Shown here: positions 49,991 to 62,440 of the stretch, one piece after another
Position numbering within the stretch: position 1 is the stretch's first letter
How the letters are laid out: every line of letters begins with the position of its first letter
DNA from: Symsagittifera roscoffensis
Taxonomy: Eukaryota > Xenacoelomorpha > Acoela > Convolutidae
Reading direction: 5' to 3'
Length of the DNA stretch: 64,000 bases
NCBI RefSeq assembly: GCF_963678635.1
Contig: NC_087070.1
Coordinates: forward strand, 43,696,988-43,760,987
Made by a program: the position numbers and the translations under genes
The notes under the pieces: model-generated
The model's database searches: none
What the model was told of the DNA's origin: nothing
The model's input: only the letters and a program-made list of their open reading frames with translations

Positions 49991-52565
49991 AATCGACACA
50001 ATAACTTGTTGAAAGTTCATGTATATAATGTACTACGCCAAGTTTTTTAGAAAAAAATATTGTCTCCAACTAGTGAATGCTTTGGAACTTTGACCGCTTT
50101 TTGGAAGTTTTTGACTACTTTTTGAAACTTACCGTACCAATTCTCAGTTTAAGTGTTCAATGTGTTCAATTGCGCATTCGATTTTAGGAATGATCTCTAC
50201 TACCGGCCAAGACCTGCTTCTGCTAAAAAATTACGGGTTTCGGAAAGTCACGTTTTGAAATTTGACCGTATTTTAGATACTTTATTAAAAATTACACTAA
50301 GAAGAAATTTAACCAAATGAAGCAGTTGCGCGATTTTTTCCTGCAAAAGCGGTAAATCCTTTGTAAGAGAAAGGTTTTGTCTTTGCGAAATCTCAAATTC
50401 CAAGTCTTTTGAAAAATGTCAAAGACGTACCCCCAGCTTTAACTGGGCCCTTAGGTTTCCTTCATCGATCTATAGGAAAATTTTGTTTCACCTATTTTTT
50501 TAGACTTATGCTTTCATCATTGTGTTGTATCGCAAGTGGTGCGACGCTCCGCTTCGCCTCTGTGTGAACTATGCTTGACATGTTTTTCACTTGTTTTTAA
50601 AAATTTTTTTTCATGTTTTCTGCGCTTCAAAGCAAGCTCGTAGGTTTTTACCAGGCTCGAGCTATATCAAATATAGATTACGAAAAGTTAGTTCAAAATA
50701 TTTTTGCTAGTCAGACTCACTGCTTAGAGTTCTTATCATTGGAGATTCAAATTGTCGTTGTTTTTATTGGGTTCAGAGAATTGTGAGCATCATTGACTCT
50801 ATAATAACTTTAAGAGAAAAAACTGATGTTTCGATCGTCTGGAAAAGTTCATACATTACCCACAAGTATGTGTTCTTGAATTTGACTTATCCCAAAATAT
50901 GCGTCTGCCATTCATTTTTGCGATTGAGCTGTTGCCAAGATAAAATGGGAAAGGTCGAAAGGGCTAAGATAAAATTTAACCAAAGGCATTGTGGCTATTT
51001 GTTGTTCTGACAACTGAAAAAGGGGAGGAATTTCGTCTTTGGGTGTTTTAGTTTTTAGTTTGACGTTGTTCAGACTCTTATATAGATCGTGTTTTTTTTC
51101 CGTTTTTTTTTGCTCAGAAAGTGTCTTAACATTAATTTGTTCAGGCTCAAATTTACTTTATTAAAACTGTTCCACATTGATCAATTTTCCATAAATTGGT
51201 TTACTTTTATCAATAAAGTGCCATTAATAAGTCAGCTCTACAAATTCAAGCAGCTTCAAGGTCATATATTTTTTGTTTGAAATTCGGAAGTTGAAATTTT
51301 TCAAAAAACAAGTCAGTTTTGTTTTCTGTTTACTTTCATTAATTGCCTTTTTTTCCTACTGTCTGTTGCTTTTGTTTTGATCAGGCCTCAGTTTGTCCCA
51401 GGGTTTCTCGAAAAATGTCATTATTGACACTAGCCTCAGATCTGAAGAAATGTATCCGTCTCATCTCCTTTTATAAAAAACTTTTGCTTGCGTTGAATTA
51501 TTATTTTTTGTCTTGGTCAAACAGTGATCCGACCCAGTAGGGATCGGATTGCAACGGCAAAAAAGCTCCAATCAGTTTTTGCTACGCGGAAGTATACGTG
51601 TTATCATGTGATACTGCGTCGAATCACAGTAAATCGGTGGAAAAAATACTAAAAGTAAGGTGGTTAAGGATGGCTTTATTATGTCTTTAAAAGCCTAACT
51701 AGTTACATGGTTCCGGTATGAGTCAACTGGTTGCAAAAAGCGTTAAATTATACCAAAAAGCGTCAAATGATACCAAATAGCGTCATTACGAAAGCTAATC
51801 CGATCAATTTAGGACGCTTTTCTCATGGTTTTTGGTCAACATACTGGGTTGTTAATAACACGATCCAATTGAGCACTTTCTTTAGTTTCAAAGAAAATTA
51901 ATAATCAGTGTTACAGATATCTGACGTCATTTCGTTTCAGGATTTAGCGATCTTTCCAGATTTGAACAAAACGATTTGATACAACTATTTTGCTGTTTTC
52001 AGAGTAAAACTGACAAAAAAAATAGATTCAGCCATACAAAGTGACCCGAACGAAGACTTTATTTCATTGAAAAGTGTCATCCATACTCCAACTGTCTCAC
52101 TATAGCAAAGCTACTTCTTAGGACTAACATCCTTAGCTGTATCCCAAGACAGGCCTCTCAAATTAATCTTCTTTAGAACTATTTCAAAAATAGTTATTTT
52201 CAACCTGAGAAAGAATCGTTTTGGCCTTAATTTCTAAATTTTAAGTTTCCTCAAAAATTTTCTGCTTTTGAAAAAACTCTCCTTTGTCTTCGTTGTGAAG
52301 ATGTTCTCAAAGACTCAACAGTTCGAACCTAAAATTAGACAACAAAACTCTGTACAATAAGTTTTAGCTGGTATCCTTAGTTACTCTCTAACTCCTTAGT
52401 TGACAAGTTCTGTTTGCGAGAAAATCCTCACACCTCAAATAGTTGGCTCAATATTGAAGGGATCCCGGCAGAAAAACCGAACTAGTTGATTTGGTGTTTT
52501 ATCACGATTTATAGTCGGGAAATTTTTGCAGTTGGTTTCACGATAGTCTGGAAAATATAGCAAAT
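49991..52565. other. Intergenic region upstream of PHKG
   Basis: AT-rich, with no coding sequence recognised. It contains a short tandem repeat at 51734-51790 and presumably the PHKG promoter and 5' UTR. No TATA or initiator element can be placed with confidence. Confidence 0.5.
51734..51790. repeat. 20-bp tandem repeat, nearly three copies
   Basis: CAAAAAGCGTTAAATTATAC, CAAAAAGCGTCAAATGATAC, then CAAATAGCGTCATTA. The AAAAAGCGTC core also forms the hairpin arm at 4293, and its complement GGACGCTTTT lies at about 51812. This is perhaps a miniature inverted-repeat element. Confidence 0.75.
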
Positions 52566-52796
52566 ATGGTGATGACGTCATACCAGAATACGGAACTGCA
52601 GAACCAGGAGGAGACGTCTGAGTTCTACGAGAGGTATGAAGCGATGGAGGTGTTGGGTAGGGGAGTGTCGAGTATAGTGAGGAAGTGTATCAAGAAGTCG
52701 ACGGGGGAGGTGTTCGCGGTGAAGATTATAGACTTGTCGGCTGGTGATTCGGCAACATTGTCATCTGAAACGAAAAAAGAAATTACTATATTAGAG
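52566..52796 (+). CDS. PHKG: PHKG exon 1
   Basis: 77 codons, ending in phase 0 before GTAAGT. Contains the N terminus, glycine loop and catalytic lysine, and ends in KKEITILE, which holds the alpha-C glutamate. Confidence 0.92.
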
Positions 52797-55700
52797 GTAA
52801 GTTGCAGCAATATTACAATGGGCGAGGTGTCAATTTTGAGAACTATTCAACTTAATAATAATGTAATATCACTGGTTATGTACTAAACTCATATGTTGGT
52901 TCAGGTCAGGGTAAACAAAAACAAAAGGTTTATAAAAGAAAATTGTTAAGAATGACCATAACATGATAAAAAACTTTATTCAACTAAAACAACTTGTTCA
53001 AAGATAGTAGAATAAAATTCTGGTATGTTCTTAATGATTTAAATGCGTTTTCATGCAAGTGCGTGATCTGCCCTTAATTTTCTACCCTTGATTTTCCCGC
53101 GTATCAGTCATTTTTTTATGCTTAGAATTGGTATCAAATTTTAGAACAGATTAGAATCAAGATCCAAAGGTGTAACCTGAAATTGCAGTATCTTATATAC
53201 GAGAATGAAAGCGGTATCTGAAGAAAAATGAAAAATGCAATTTGTGTTTTCAGAGTTTGAGAGGCCACCCGAATATAATCAGACTAGAAGACCACTACAT
53301 CACCCCCTCGTTCATCTTCCTAGTGCTAGAGTACTGTCCGAAGGGGGAGTTGTTCGACCACCTGACCAAAGTGGTCACCTTCTCCTCCAAGAAGACGAGA
53401 GACATTATGTTCAAACTGCTGCAAGTCATCGAACACCTCCATAAAAACAACATACTACACAGAGACATCAAGTCCGAAAATATTCTACTAGGTCAGTTTT
53501 TGCATCAAGTTAACATCCCCCTCTTAATTAAGTCGGCCACGGCGACAAGTTGTCACAATTTAAAACATTTTGCGAAGCATTTCATATCTAGTCCCACACC
53601 CGCTAAGGCATAGTTCTTTGCTTGGTATGCAGTGCTAAATCAATTTTCGAATTAATTAAATAATTAATACCGAAAATTCATCTGCGACAATTGTTTTTTT
53701 AAATGCGACGAATTGTCGCTTCACGATCAAATTGAGATCCTCCACCCTTCTCTTTATTTGTTTTTTGAAATTTGAATGTCGGAAAGTGGCATTCAGCGTT
53801 TGCCTAATTGTCTCTCATAATTGACTATTAAGTTGGTTGACTGGATCAGACCCGTCTCTTTGTCATTCACCAAAACTTTAATATCTTTTGTCACCCGGTC
53901 AACCGTAAATATGTTGGAAGGCCATATATAAAATGTTTCAGAAAATCACAATCTTTTCTTTCATATGAACGAAAAACAGAAAAACGCGATTGATAGTTAA
54001 ATATTTTTATTATGTTTTTGGTTCTGATTAGATTCAATCAAATCAGATTCGAGCGTTTGAGTTTTGTTATGAAATATTATAAGGATCAACTTGGGACTGT
54101 TTAAAAGAAAACACTCGAAAATTAATTGTTGTTCTTGTCAAGATTTTGGTTCGTCTTTGGGCTGTTTAACAGAAAACACTCAAAAATTAATTGTTGTTCG
54201 TTATATTTGGGTGCTTAATTTCCTTGATCGGGTGATCTTGGTTCATTCGAAATTAACGCAATAATTTGTATGATGGAAAAGAGGTGAACCTATTTAACCC
54301 ACACCCACTCTAACCCAACCTCTAATGAGTTCAGAGGTATGATTGCAACTCAAGGACAACTGACTAACAAAGCTATAAACCTGTGTACTCTATTCGATTG
54401 TGCAGTGGCCAAACCATACAAATATAGAGTCATTTGAGTTCGCCCTTCAATCTAAGAAGACGACGGTGGCAGCTGTACCAATAGCATAGTGAACTTGTCT
54501 AACTCTGTAATTCTATTCAGTCTCTATATTTATCCTGTTGTAAAATAACTCTTTGTGTAGTCCTGTGAAGTATAACGTGACACTTTTATTACCATTAGAA
54601 GTCAATGTGACGCCATTTGAACGGGATTCAGGAGAAAACGCGAAAAGCAGAAAAATGGAAAATATATATTTTTAGTCAAGTAACACTTTTTTCAGTTTAC
54701 TTTGTCAGTTTTTTTTTTAGTTTTTATCAACTTGGTAGATTTAATCTTCCGATCAATTTCTATTTTTTTTCATGTAAATGTCATAATTTTTATTCACTTC
54801 CATAAATTTACCAGGAAAGAAACTAGTTTTAAGATGTAATGTAGGTAAGGTAGTTACTGTTCATTTAGCCCTGAGCGTTCCGACTTTGTTCAGTGTCACA
54901 TTTTTAGAAAAGAAATTTCAGGTGAGCGGACTAAAAAAAAGAATTTGTAAAGTATACAAATTTGTAGTTTCGCTATCAATTTATTTTTTTTTAGTTTTCG
55001 TTTTTTTTTTTGAAGAAATTCTGCACTCGGAAAGAGTCTGCCTTCGGAACTATCTGCTTAACGAAACAGTTGCTTAAACTAAGTCATGCGGTATATGCTT
55101 TGACCCTTTATAAGTCCCTTGAATTTTTTTTACTACCATTATTACTACAGCCAATACTACGAGTGCTATTATGAGTTAATTTATTCATATATGCACGGCC
55201 ATACCGGTCTCTCTTTATTGGTTGACTCGGAGGTGTGTGTTGTTGTACTACCAACATATGACTTATTTATTTTTAAACGCTGCTGAGCTTCGTTCTATTT
55301 TATCTTCAGATTTATTATTCATTCGAACGCGATTCAACTCTAGAGCATATCAGTTAATATATTGGGCTCGGTCTATAAAACTTTGAAACTCCACCTGTAA
55401 AGTAAAGATAATTCATCTAGTTCACCGTCCAGGAACCCTAACCTTTCTCAGGTTCTCGCTAATTAAATATTGATTTCGATTTACTGCTCTTTTGAAAGTT
55501 AATTTTAGCTCCCGTATAGTTTCGGCAAACTCAAAAGAAAATTGTTTGCCAACCAAGCCGATAAAGCGTCTTCAAATTGACCAACAGTAAACATCGAATT
55601 TAAAGACCAAAAATTCATTTACCTTGGAAATTATTTTGCAAACTAGTTGTACTGTGAGATGGAATTGCGCAAGAGAAAGCAACATTTTCACATCCCTAAA

Positions 55701-58700
55701 TTTCTCATTGTTTTAATTTTTGACAAATTCTCCAAGAGTTTAAAAATTTACTGTATCTTTCCGATTAGAAGTCAGTTTCAGAGTCCTGAAAATCGTGAGT
55801 CTCGAGTTATCATGCGGTTAAAAATTAACATTGATTGCTTTTAAATCATTTTTTTAAGTAGCTCCTCTGAATTAGCTGAAAAACGGCACCTTTTTATTTT
55901 TGGTCTTGGCGAGGTTTTTTGTCTCAAAATTGGTTTTTAGTTTTATATTGGAACAATTTTGCAAATCCTGCTGGATATTGAGCGAAACAATGTTCCTAAA
56001 TATTTCTAAATGTTTCACAAATTTAGATGATATATAATCGGACAAACTTTGCGTTTGAGGCGTGACAGAAAGATTAGACTTTTGAAGATATCCCCAGTTT
56101 TTTGTCTTACATATTACTTAGTAAACTAATTTATTGTTCACTGAAAGTAATTCAGTTTTTTGGAAAGTGATCTATTATGATTTTGGTACAACTTATTTGC
56201 ATATGGGTCTGAATTGACGAAAAAATGGTAGTTGAATTATGCCCATTTTTGATAGTTTCCTTTCTAAGACCACTTTTCAATTTTTCCTTATTTGTTTTTG
56301 GTCATGAAATTGCTTTAAAGCAGGTTCATAGAAAGTGTTTCGATGCTTTATCAATTTTTGGTTCTGTTCTAGATGAGGATCTGAACATTAAGATTAGTGA
56401 CTTCGGGTTTGCCACCTACATCGAACACGATGAGCAGTACCAGGAATTGATGGGAACCCCGGGCTACATGGCCCCCGAGATGCTCAAGTGTGCCATGCGG
56501 GCTAGTTCCTTTAGTTATTACTTCTTTACTCTTTTTACTTATACGGGCCCAAAAAAAATTTGTTAATTAAACGCATCAAGATCCCCCAACTATTGGCGAT
56601 TTATTTCGTTTCAATCAATCAGGTGCGATAATTCTCAACTTCATTTTTAACATCTTCAAGTTTTGCGTTTTTGGTCCGTTTAAGTGAAAAGAACTGGGAT
56701 TTTTATATAGTAAATTGCCAAAAGTTCACAGATACAGAGAATTAATTTCAAAGATCAATATGACTGTTTTGAACACGTTATATGTGCAGTTCGAGTTTTA
56801 ATGCAGTCGTGTACCATAACTGGTTGTGCCATTAAAAGATAAAGATTTTTTATAGTTATTTTTAATTGTCATTTATTGTTCTAGGTGGGTGTGGTGCCTG
56901 GCTATGGTAGACCAGTAGACTTGTGGGCCGCAGGAGTAGTCATGTACTCTCTTCTGTGTGGTCAACCTCCCTTTTGGCACCGGAAACAAGTCCTCATGCT
57001 CCGCATGATCATGGAAGGAAAGTGAGTTGAAGATTCCATTTTCAATTGTTCGTAAGTGTCACTGAGTCGCCGCAAAAAAGCTCGTCATTGTTCCGACCAT
57101 ATGAAAAATGGGAAAGAACTCTGTATTCGGGTGTGTTTAGTTTTTTTCTTTGTTTTCCTCGCAAAATCAGGTACCACAAATAATCATCGAAATGGGTCGA
57201 GTTATATATCATATTGAAACCCTTTCAGTCGTGATTTGAACATTAAAAAACTGAAAAATTTTTTGTCGAAAAAAAAAACGGTTTGAATTTTATTGGTTTT
57301 TGGTCTATTTTCGAGCTAATAAGGTGAGCGTGCAGGCTTACAATAGCTTTTTAAGCATAATTTAAGCCCTGAAAGTTTTTTTACTCGAATAAAGTTAGAT
57401 TGTGAAAATTCAAAAAATTTGCAAAAAATAAAAAATTCTTTTAAAGGATTTTTTTTTCGTTTTTTACAATCAGCCTATTTGACTACGACTATCCAGTATG
57501 TGCCTTTTCTTTTTTTTCGTTCAAATCTATTATCACACTACAAAGAAAAAACGACACTATTTTGAAAAACTAATTTTGCATTTTAAGACTTTGGTCGGAC
57601 AGTTTGTAAATTTGCACGGTAACCGGCTATCTTTGTTTTTAATGTTTTTTAGGCTTGTTTTAATTTTTTAAAAAATGAAAAAATATTTTTTTTCGGTTAA
57701 TTGGAATGATAAATGAGGCACTTAATTTTTTGTGGTGTTACAATTCCTTTTGATGCATTTAGGATTGAGATTTTGAAAGTTTGAGGTGTACCCAAACTTC
57801 AATAATTGTATGAAATTTTCTTTAATATTTGACTGAAGCCTTTGTCGTTTTGTGTTTATTTGTTTTTTTTTGGCAATGGTTTGTCAGTTTAATTTTTATA
57901 CAGATTGAGAGTAATAAACGTAATGAAAACTCTTTTATAGGTCTTGGTCATTTTTTTTGTTTGTCTCGATTTCTAGTTTCGAAAATGGTTAGTGTTCAGA
58001 TATCCCAGCGGAATTGAAAATTTACCCATTGATCCATTTTTCTCAAATTGGGTTAATTTCATCACAAAAGCACCACTTATAATGTTCTTGAATTTTAAAG
58101 AGCTTTAAAGGCACATGTATTTGCAGCATTATAGAGAAAACATATTTTTTCTCCGTATCCTGAGTTCCTTGAGACTTCCAATTATGATGATGAAAATTAG
58201 CTTTGATCTGTTCTGTTTCCAAAGTGGTGGTGTTATTTGGTTCAAACAGTTCATAGTCCAATGACACTGGTCCAAAGTTGAGTCAATACGGGCTTGAATT
58301 GCAGTACGTCATCTTTTAACTTCTAGAAATGGAGCATTGTCATAGCCTCTTTTGACAATTTCACATACATATACATAAAATCTTCACTTGGAGTTCATTT
58401 TTGAAAAGACTCTATTCTTTTTGTAGAAATTTATTCGAGTTTGCCAATATTTAATTATTTGCTGTTGTTTTTTGAACGAGCTGTGTTATTATCTTTACCA
58501 AGTTCCAATCCTCTTGTCTCGTCTCAACCTCGCAAATAGTTTGTAATTTCTTAGCATTAGAAACTGAAAAATTGATTTTTTTAAATTGAAATGCTATCAA
58601 CATAGCTCTAAATTTGCAACATTTTCTTTTCTAACCTTAGCTTATTCTAACTTCGAAGAGTCATTTTTTTCTGACCATTTGTCTAAACACCAAACTGGTA

Positions 58701-60638
58701 TATTACATAAACTCTTGTACCAAGCTAGTCTAAAAGATCAAGAGCGAGATTCAAAAGGGCTGTCTAGTATTGATGATTTAGACGAGATAAGATGATGCAA
58801 AGTGAAAATTACTTAGAGCAATATGGTTGTTTTGTTTTTAGATTCACAATTGACAGACCGGAGTTTGAAGATGTGTCGCCGGCAGCGAAGGATCTTCTGC
58901 TGCACCTGATGGAAATGGACCCCTGTGAGAGGTACACTGCAGAACAGGCACTCAGACACGAATACTTCCTCACTTTCAATTCACAGGAGGTAAACAACAA
59001 CAACACAATCAACAACAACAACATCACTACCACCATTGAACATAACACTAACCATGAAAACAGCAACCATGAAATCAACACCAGCATTGCTATTGAAATT
59101 AACAGTAATAGTGTCGGAGATTTCGAAATAATGTCAGATGATGCTGAAGAAATGCCCTCAATTGAATCCTGTGGCTATTTAAAGAATGGTCCGAGAGAAT
59201 GAGTTTCCGTAGTTGGAATGTTCCGACACCTTTAAAATTTTTAGGAAAAAAAAACTAATTGAAATCTAAAGTTTAATGTGCTGCTTTCTCTGTCTTGTCT
59301 CAAACTCAATGTCTTATCTTAGTTGGTTCTTTAAAACAATATCATTTATTTTATTTTAAGTCAAAAATCACCTAAAGTAAATACGCTTTAATATGACATC
59401 CCTTGTATTTTTGAGTCCAGTTTTTGCGATGATACTTTTGTACCATAAAAATTGTTTTTGTTTTTAAATTTCTGCATTGTGTTTGTAATTTGTCTTGTTG
59501 TTTGTAATTTGTCTGTTTAATTTTGGTGCTGCCCAAAAATTTTTTGGTTTTCGATAGTTGTAATAATGTTATTTCAGTTATTTAGCAATAAATAACAACT
59601 GTGAATTCTTCCAATTTTGCTCCAAAAAGGTAGTTATTTGAATACCAACTATAGTTCATTTAAAAACTGAACTATTTAGTCTAATCCATGTAAACATCAA
59701 ATGTAGCTTCGGCTATGTTACTTTAAGTATGGCAAAGTCGTTAAGTGGATAGTGTCATGTAACAAATGTTTCAAGGATGTAGCTTTTAGCATGTGTGTCG
59801 ATTACCATGCAATACTTGCTTTAAATATTTATTCAGCTTGATGGCGTGTTTAAGCTTAGTTTTTCGATTAAACTCAATTGAGCATCTGAATAATTAAACA
59901 ATTTCAAATGGACTTATTTTGTCTTTGGCTACTTGCACGCCATTTGTCGAAGAGTTTTTGAACTCAGTGTAAAATTTCAAAATATACTATATCCGGCCAA
60001 CTAATCGATAGACATGCTTCTAGGCTACCTTTCCAATACTTGCTGAAGCTATTATCTAAGTTATTGTTAATCTATCATTAAGGGCATAAATAAGAAGGAT
60101 CTAATGACCCAAAATTATGCTGGCCAATCATAGTTCAGTAATCAAAAATTCAAAAAAAAAAATAAGAGTGAAAATTGAGCAGTTTGTGCAGTTAAAAAAA
60201 CGTCAATTGGTTCGAAATTTTAGTGTCATTGGTCTGTTCTTATCGTGAGAGTCGCAACCTATTAAATACAGCTTCTAAATAATAGATTTTTTTGATTTTC
60301 AGGTGAGAGAAGAGGAGCAGAAAAATCCTTTCAACCCTAGAAAAAAATTGAGAGCCTCTTTTCTTTTCGTTCTTGGGCTTATAAGATTAAAACGACAAGT
60401 TGCTCTGAAGCCAGCTACTCCTGGTCTAATGTGTACGTCGCCATACAGTGTCAAATCAGTTAGAAGACAGATCGACGCTTGTGCTTTTAACATTTACGGC
60501 CACTGGGTGAAAAAGGGAGAAAACCAGAATAGAGCCGCTCTTTTCCAAAACACAATGTACCAGTATTCGGCCAGAGCTGCAGATTTCGACATCGGCTCAA
60601 GTCACAGTCATGAACATGGGTGGTTGCCAAGCCTGTAG
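52566..60638 (+). CDS. PHKG: Phosphorylase kinase catalytic subunit gamma, six exons
   Basis: The Ser/Thr kinase subunit that phosphorylates glycogen phosphorylase inside the PHK holoenzyme. Inferred exons are 52566-52796, 53254-53491, 56373-56500, 56885-57021, 58842-58989 and 60303-60638, giving 405 residues, a normal PHKG length. Seen in it: glycine loop GRGVSS, AVK lysine (residue 53), KGELFDHLT hinge region, HRDIKSEN catalytic loop, SDFGF, and GTPGYMAPE with a Glu just before it where many kinases need phosphorylation (known in PHKG to give constitutive activity). [15 protein letters not shown] is PHKG-specific. The C-terminal exon has [16 protein letters not shown] and [10 protein letters not shown] of the calmodulin-binding domain. 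Introns are GT-AG except intron 3, which appears GC-AG. The catalytic loop has Ser where the family has Pro. The start ATG has an upstream-frame-free, reasonable context; Met3 is an alternative. Confidence 0.95.
53254..53491 (+). CDS. PHKG: PHKG exon 2
   Basis: Acceptor TGTGTTTTCAG; donor GTCAGT after one base of the next codon. Encodes [16 protein letters not shown] through the HRD catalytic loop. Confidence 0.93.
53492..56372 (+). other. PHKG intron 2 (2.9 kb)
   Basis: No nested gene was recognised. 54095-54212 contains a diverged direct duplication of about 60 bp (GAAAACACTCGAAAATTAATTGTTGTTC twice with few changes). The rest is AT-rich unique-looking sequence. Confidence 0.7.
56373..56500 (+). 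CDS. PHKG: PHKG exon 3
   Basis: Acceptor GTTCTGTTCTAG. Encodes [13 protein letters not shown] through [10 protein letters not shown]. The frame needed by exon 4 leaves only CGG/GCTAGT as a donor, a GC splice site. The 3' boundary is inferred. Confidence 0.8.
56885..57021 (+). CDS. PHKG: PHKG exon 4
   Basis: Acceptor ATTGTTCTAG, donor GTGAGT. Encodes [19 protein letters not shown] through RMIMEG and two bases of a Lys codon. Too short and lacking a start codon to appear as a simple open frame. Confidence 0.9.
57022..58841 (+). other. PHKG intron 4 (1.8 kb)
   Basis: AT-rich, with T-runs and no recognised gene or repeat. Confidence 0.7.
58842..58989 (+). CDS. PHKG: PHKG exon 5
   Basis: Acceptor GTTTTGTTTTTAG, donor GTAAAC. 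Encodes the end of the kinase domain ([35 protein letters not shown]). The frame stays open into the intron to a stop at 59200-59202. Confidence 0.92.
58990..60302 (+). other. PHKG intron 5 (1.3 kb) with open 5' end
   Basis: The first 213 bases continue the exon-5 frame as an Asn/Thr-rich tail that turns acidic ([14 protein letters not shown]) and stops at 59202. The rest is AT-rich and non-coding. Confidence 0.65.
60303..60638 (+). CDS. PHKG: PHKG exon 6 (calmodulin-binding domain)
   Basis: Acceptor TTTGATTTTCAG; begins [20 protein letters not shown] and ends at a TAG. Holds the whole C-terminal regulatory domain in a single exon. Confidence 0.93.
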   Translation: MREEEQKNPFNPRKKLRASFLFVLGLIRLKRQVALKPATPGLMCTSPYSVKSVRRQIDACAFNIYGHWVKKGENQNRAALFQNTMYQYSARAADFDIGSSHSHEHGWLPSL

Positions 60639-62440
60639 TTTTCTTCAGTGATAATTGAAAAGCATTTATTCGTTCCGTAGTTGGTTATAGGTGACATTTT
60701 GTCACTTGATTTTAAGTTATTGAATTAAAATCTTTATATTTTAGCATGTTCCATTGAAATTTTTTTCTAATAGATGAAAGATCCGAGAATATTCAATGAA
60801 AATTAGCGAAAATTGCAGTATAAACAGACGGTTTGAATGCTTATCAGTCCTTACTTGTTGAATTGTGTAAAACTGCTTTTGCAGTGTTAGTAATTTGAAG
60901 CATTTTGTTGCCGTATGCGATGTTGTATTTTTTACAGCTAGCTTCAATTTGAAGGTGCTCTCAATTTAGATGGCTGATAATTTTTTGAAAGAATTAGTAA
61001 GTTTTATTTTGTGAGAGTTAGTAAAATTGAAGTCTCTTAAATTTCGTTATTCATTTCAATTCAATTGCCAGTTTATTTTCCTTTATCAGTTTATATGTAT
61101 TAGAATTCGAGAATAAAATGTCTTGTTTTAATCTTTTTACCATCTTAATACATTAGTGCTAGTAAATGTCTTGTAATCAGAAACTAGACTTTTTTCTCGT
61201 AAACAGCTTTTCCTACAAATTTTCAACTGATTTATTATTGAACCTTAACAACTCTCATGTTAGTTCCTACTTGGCCTAGAAGTAGCGCTCACTCGCTCAA
61301 TGTTGTTTGCACTCAAATTTGTATTCAAATTTTCAGAATAACTAGCAGATTAAACATATCTAGTGACCAGTTATCTCGAATTTGGCTGGTGTCATGAAAA
61401 ACATGTGTCTATCATAAAAGATTAGTGAATTTCAGGGATGTTTTTGTTATGTATTTTTTGCTACCAACTTCGTAAGTTGAATAGGTATTCAAATATTTAC
61501 CCTTGCGAATAGCAAGGGTATTGCAACCGGGTACTAGACTTTTTCTTACCCGTAAACAACTTTGTTCACAGGAATCATCTGAACTCATCTCCTGGTGTTA
61601 CCTTGGTTCATAATGAATTAAAAATTCTCAGCATCTCCGGCACACTTAGCCTTTTAACGAATTCTCCTGGGACGATAAAGATCCCGGGTTTCAATCTGTT
61701 CAAGCTGTTTCACAAATGGTATTTTTCGTTAAAAAATGTCAGCCTATTATTTGTCTGCTTAAGTTTTGCCGGGTCAGTTTTTTTTTGGCTTATTAACTTT
61801 ATTTTATAGTTCAATACAGTTTATAGTTTAAAGTTTTTCATGACAACAATTTTGTTTTCGGTTCTACGGGAATTGACGCAAGCATTGTCGGCGCAGTTGC
61901 TGCTTCATATTCGTTTATGAATTTTCATTAATCATCGTTGATTGTGTGTCTGTACGTGTTTTCCACAAAGAAAATAATTTCAGACAACATTTTGGAAGTT
62001 GCGCTTCTATATATGAAAGTGTTCAGTCATATTTGGTTGTATAAGGAATTGTCTCAGTCCATAGACAAAATTAGCTAGTGTGAAATTGTTACCGAAAAAT
62101 ATAATTTCAGGGCGAAACCGTGCTTCATTTCAGAATAATAGTGAAAAAAGTATACATCATTAATATACGTGAAATGCAAGTTTCAGTTTTTGGTTGAAAA
62201 TTGTTTAAAAATCCTGGTTTTTTAGTTTTATGACATTCCCTGGCAGTTCGATGAACCTAGTTAGGGTTTTGGTTTTCAAATCAAAATTCTAAATTATCAA
62301 ACCTTGAATGTCAAATTAATAGAAGTCCTGAGCATTTAGTTTTGAGACATTTCATTGAAAATTGGTGAAATTGAATATGGTTTGATTTTCAAACCAAAGT
62401 TCCCAAACCCTTGGCGAAAGGAATGGACATTGTGGAATAG
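60639..62440. other. PHKG 3' flank and intergenic region
   Basis: No second gene was recognised. ATTAAA at about 60725 and AATAAA at 61112-61117 are candidate polyadenylation signals. A perfect 7-bp hairpin CCCTTGC-GAATA-GCAAGGG lies at 61501-61519. Confidence 0.55.

Noticed and set aside
53235-53444. Alternative frame over PHKG exon 2
   Set aside because: It is the shifted frame of a conserved kinase exon.
58809-59087. Minus-strand hydrophobic frame opposite PHKG exon 5
   Set aside because: It arises from the complement of an Asn-rich (AAC) repeat and has no support.
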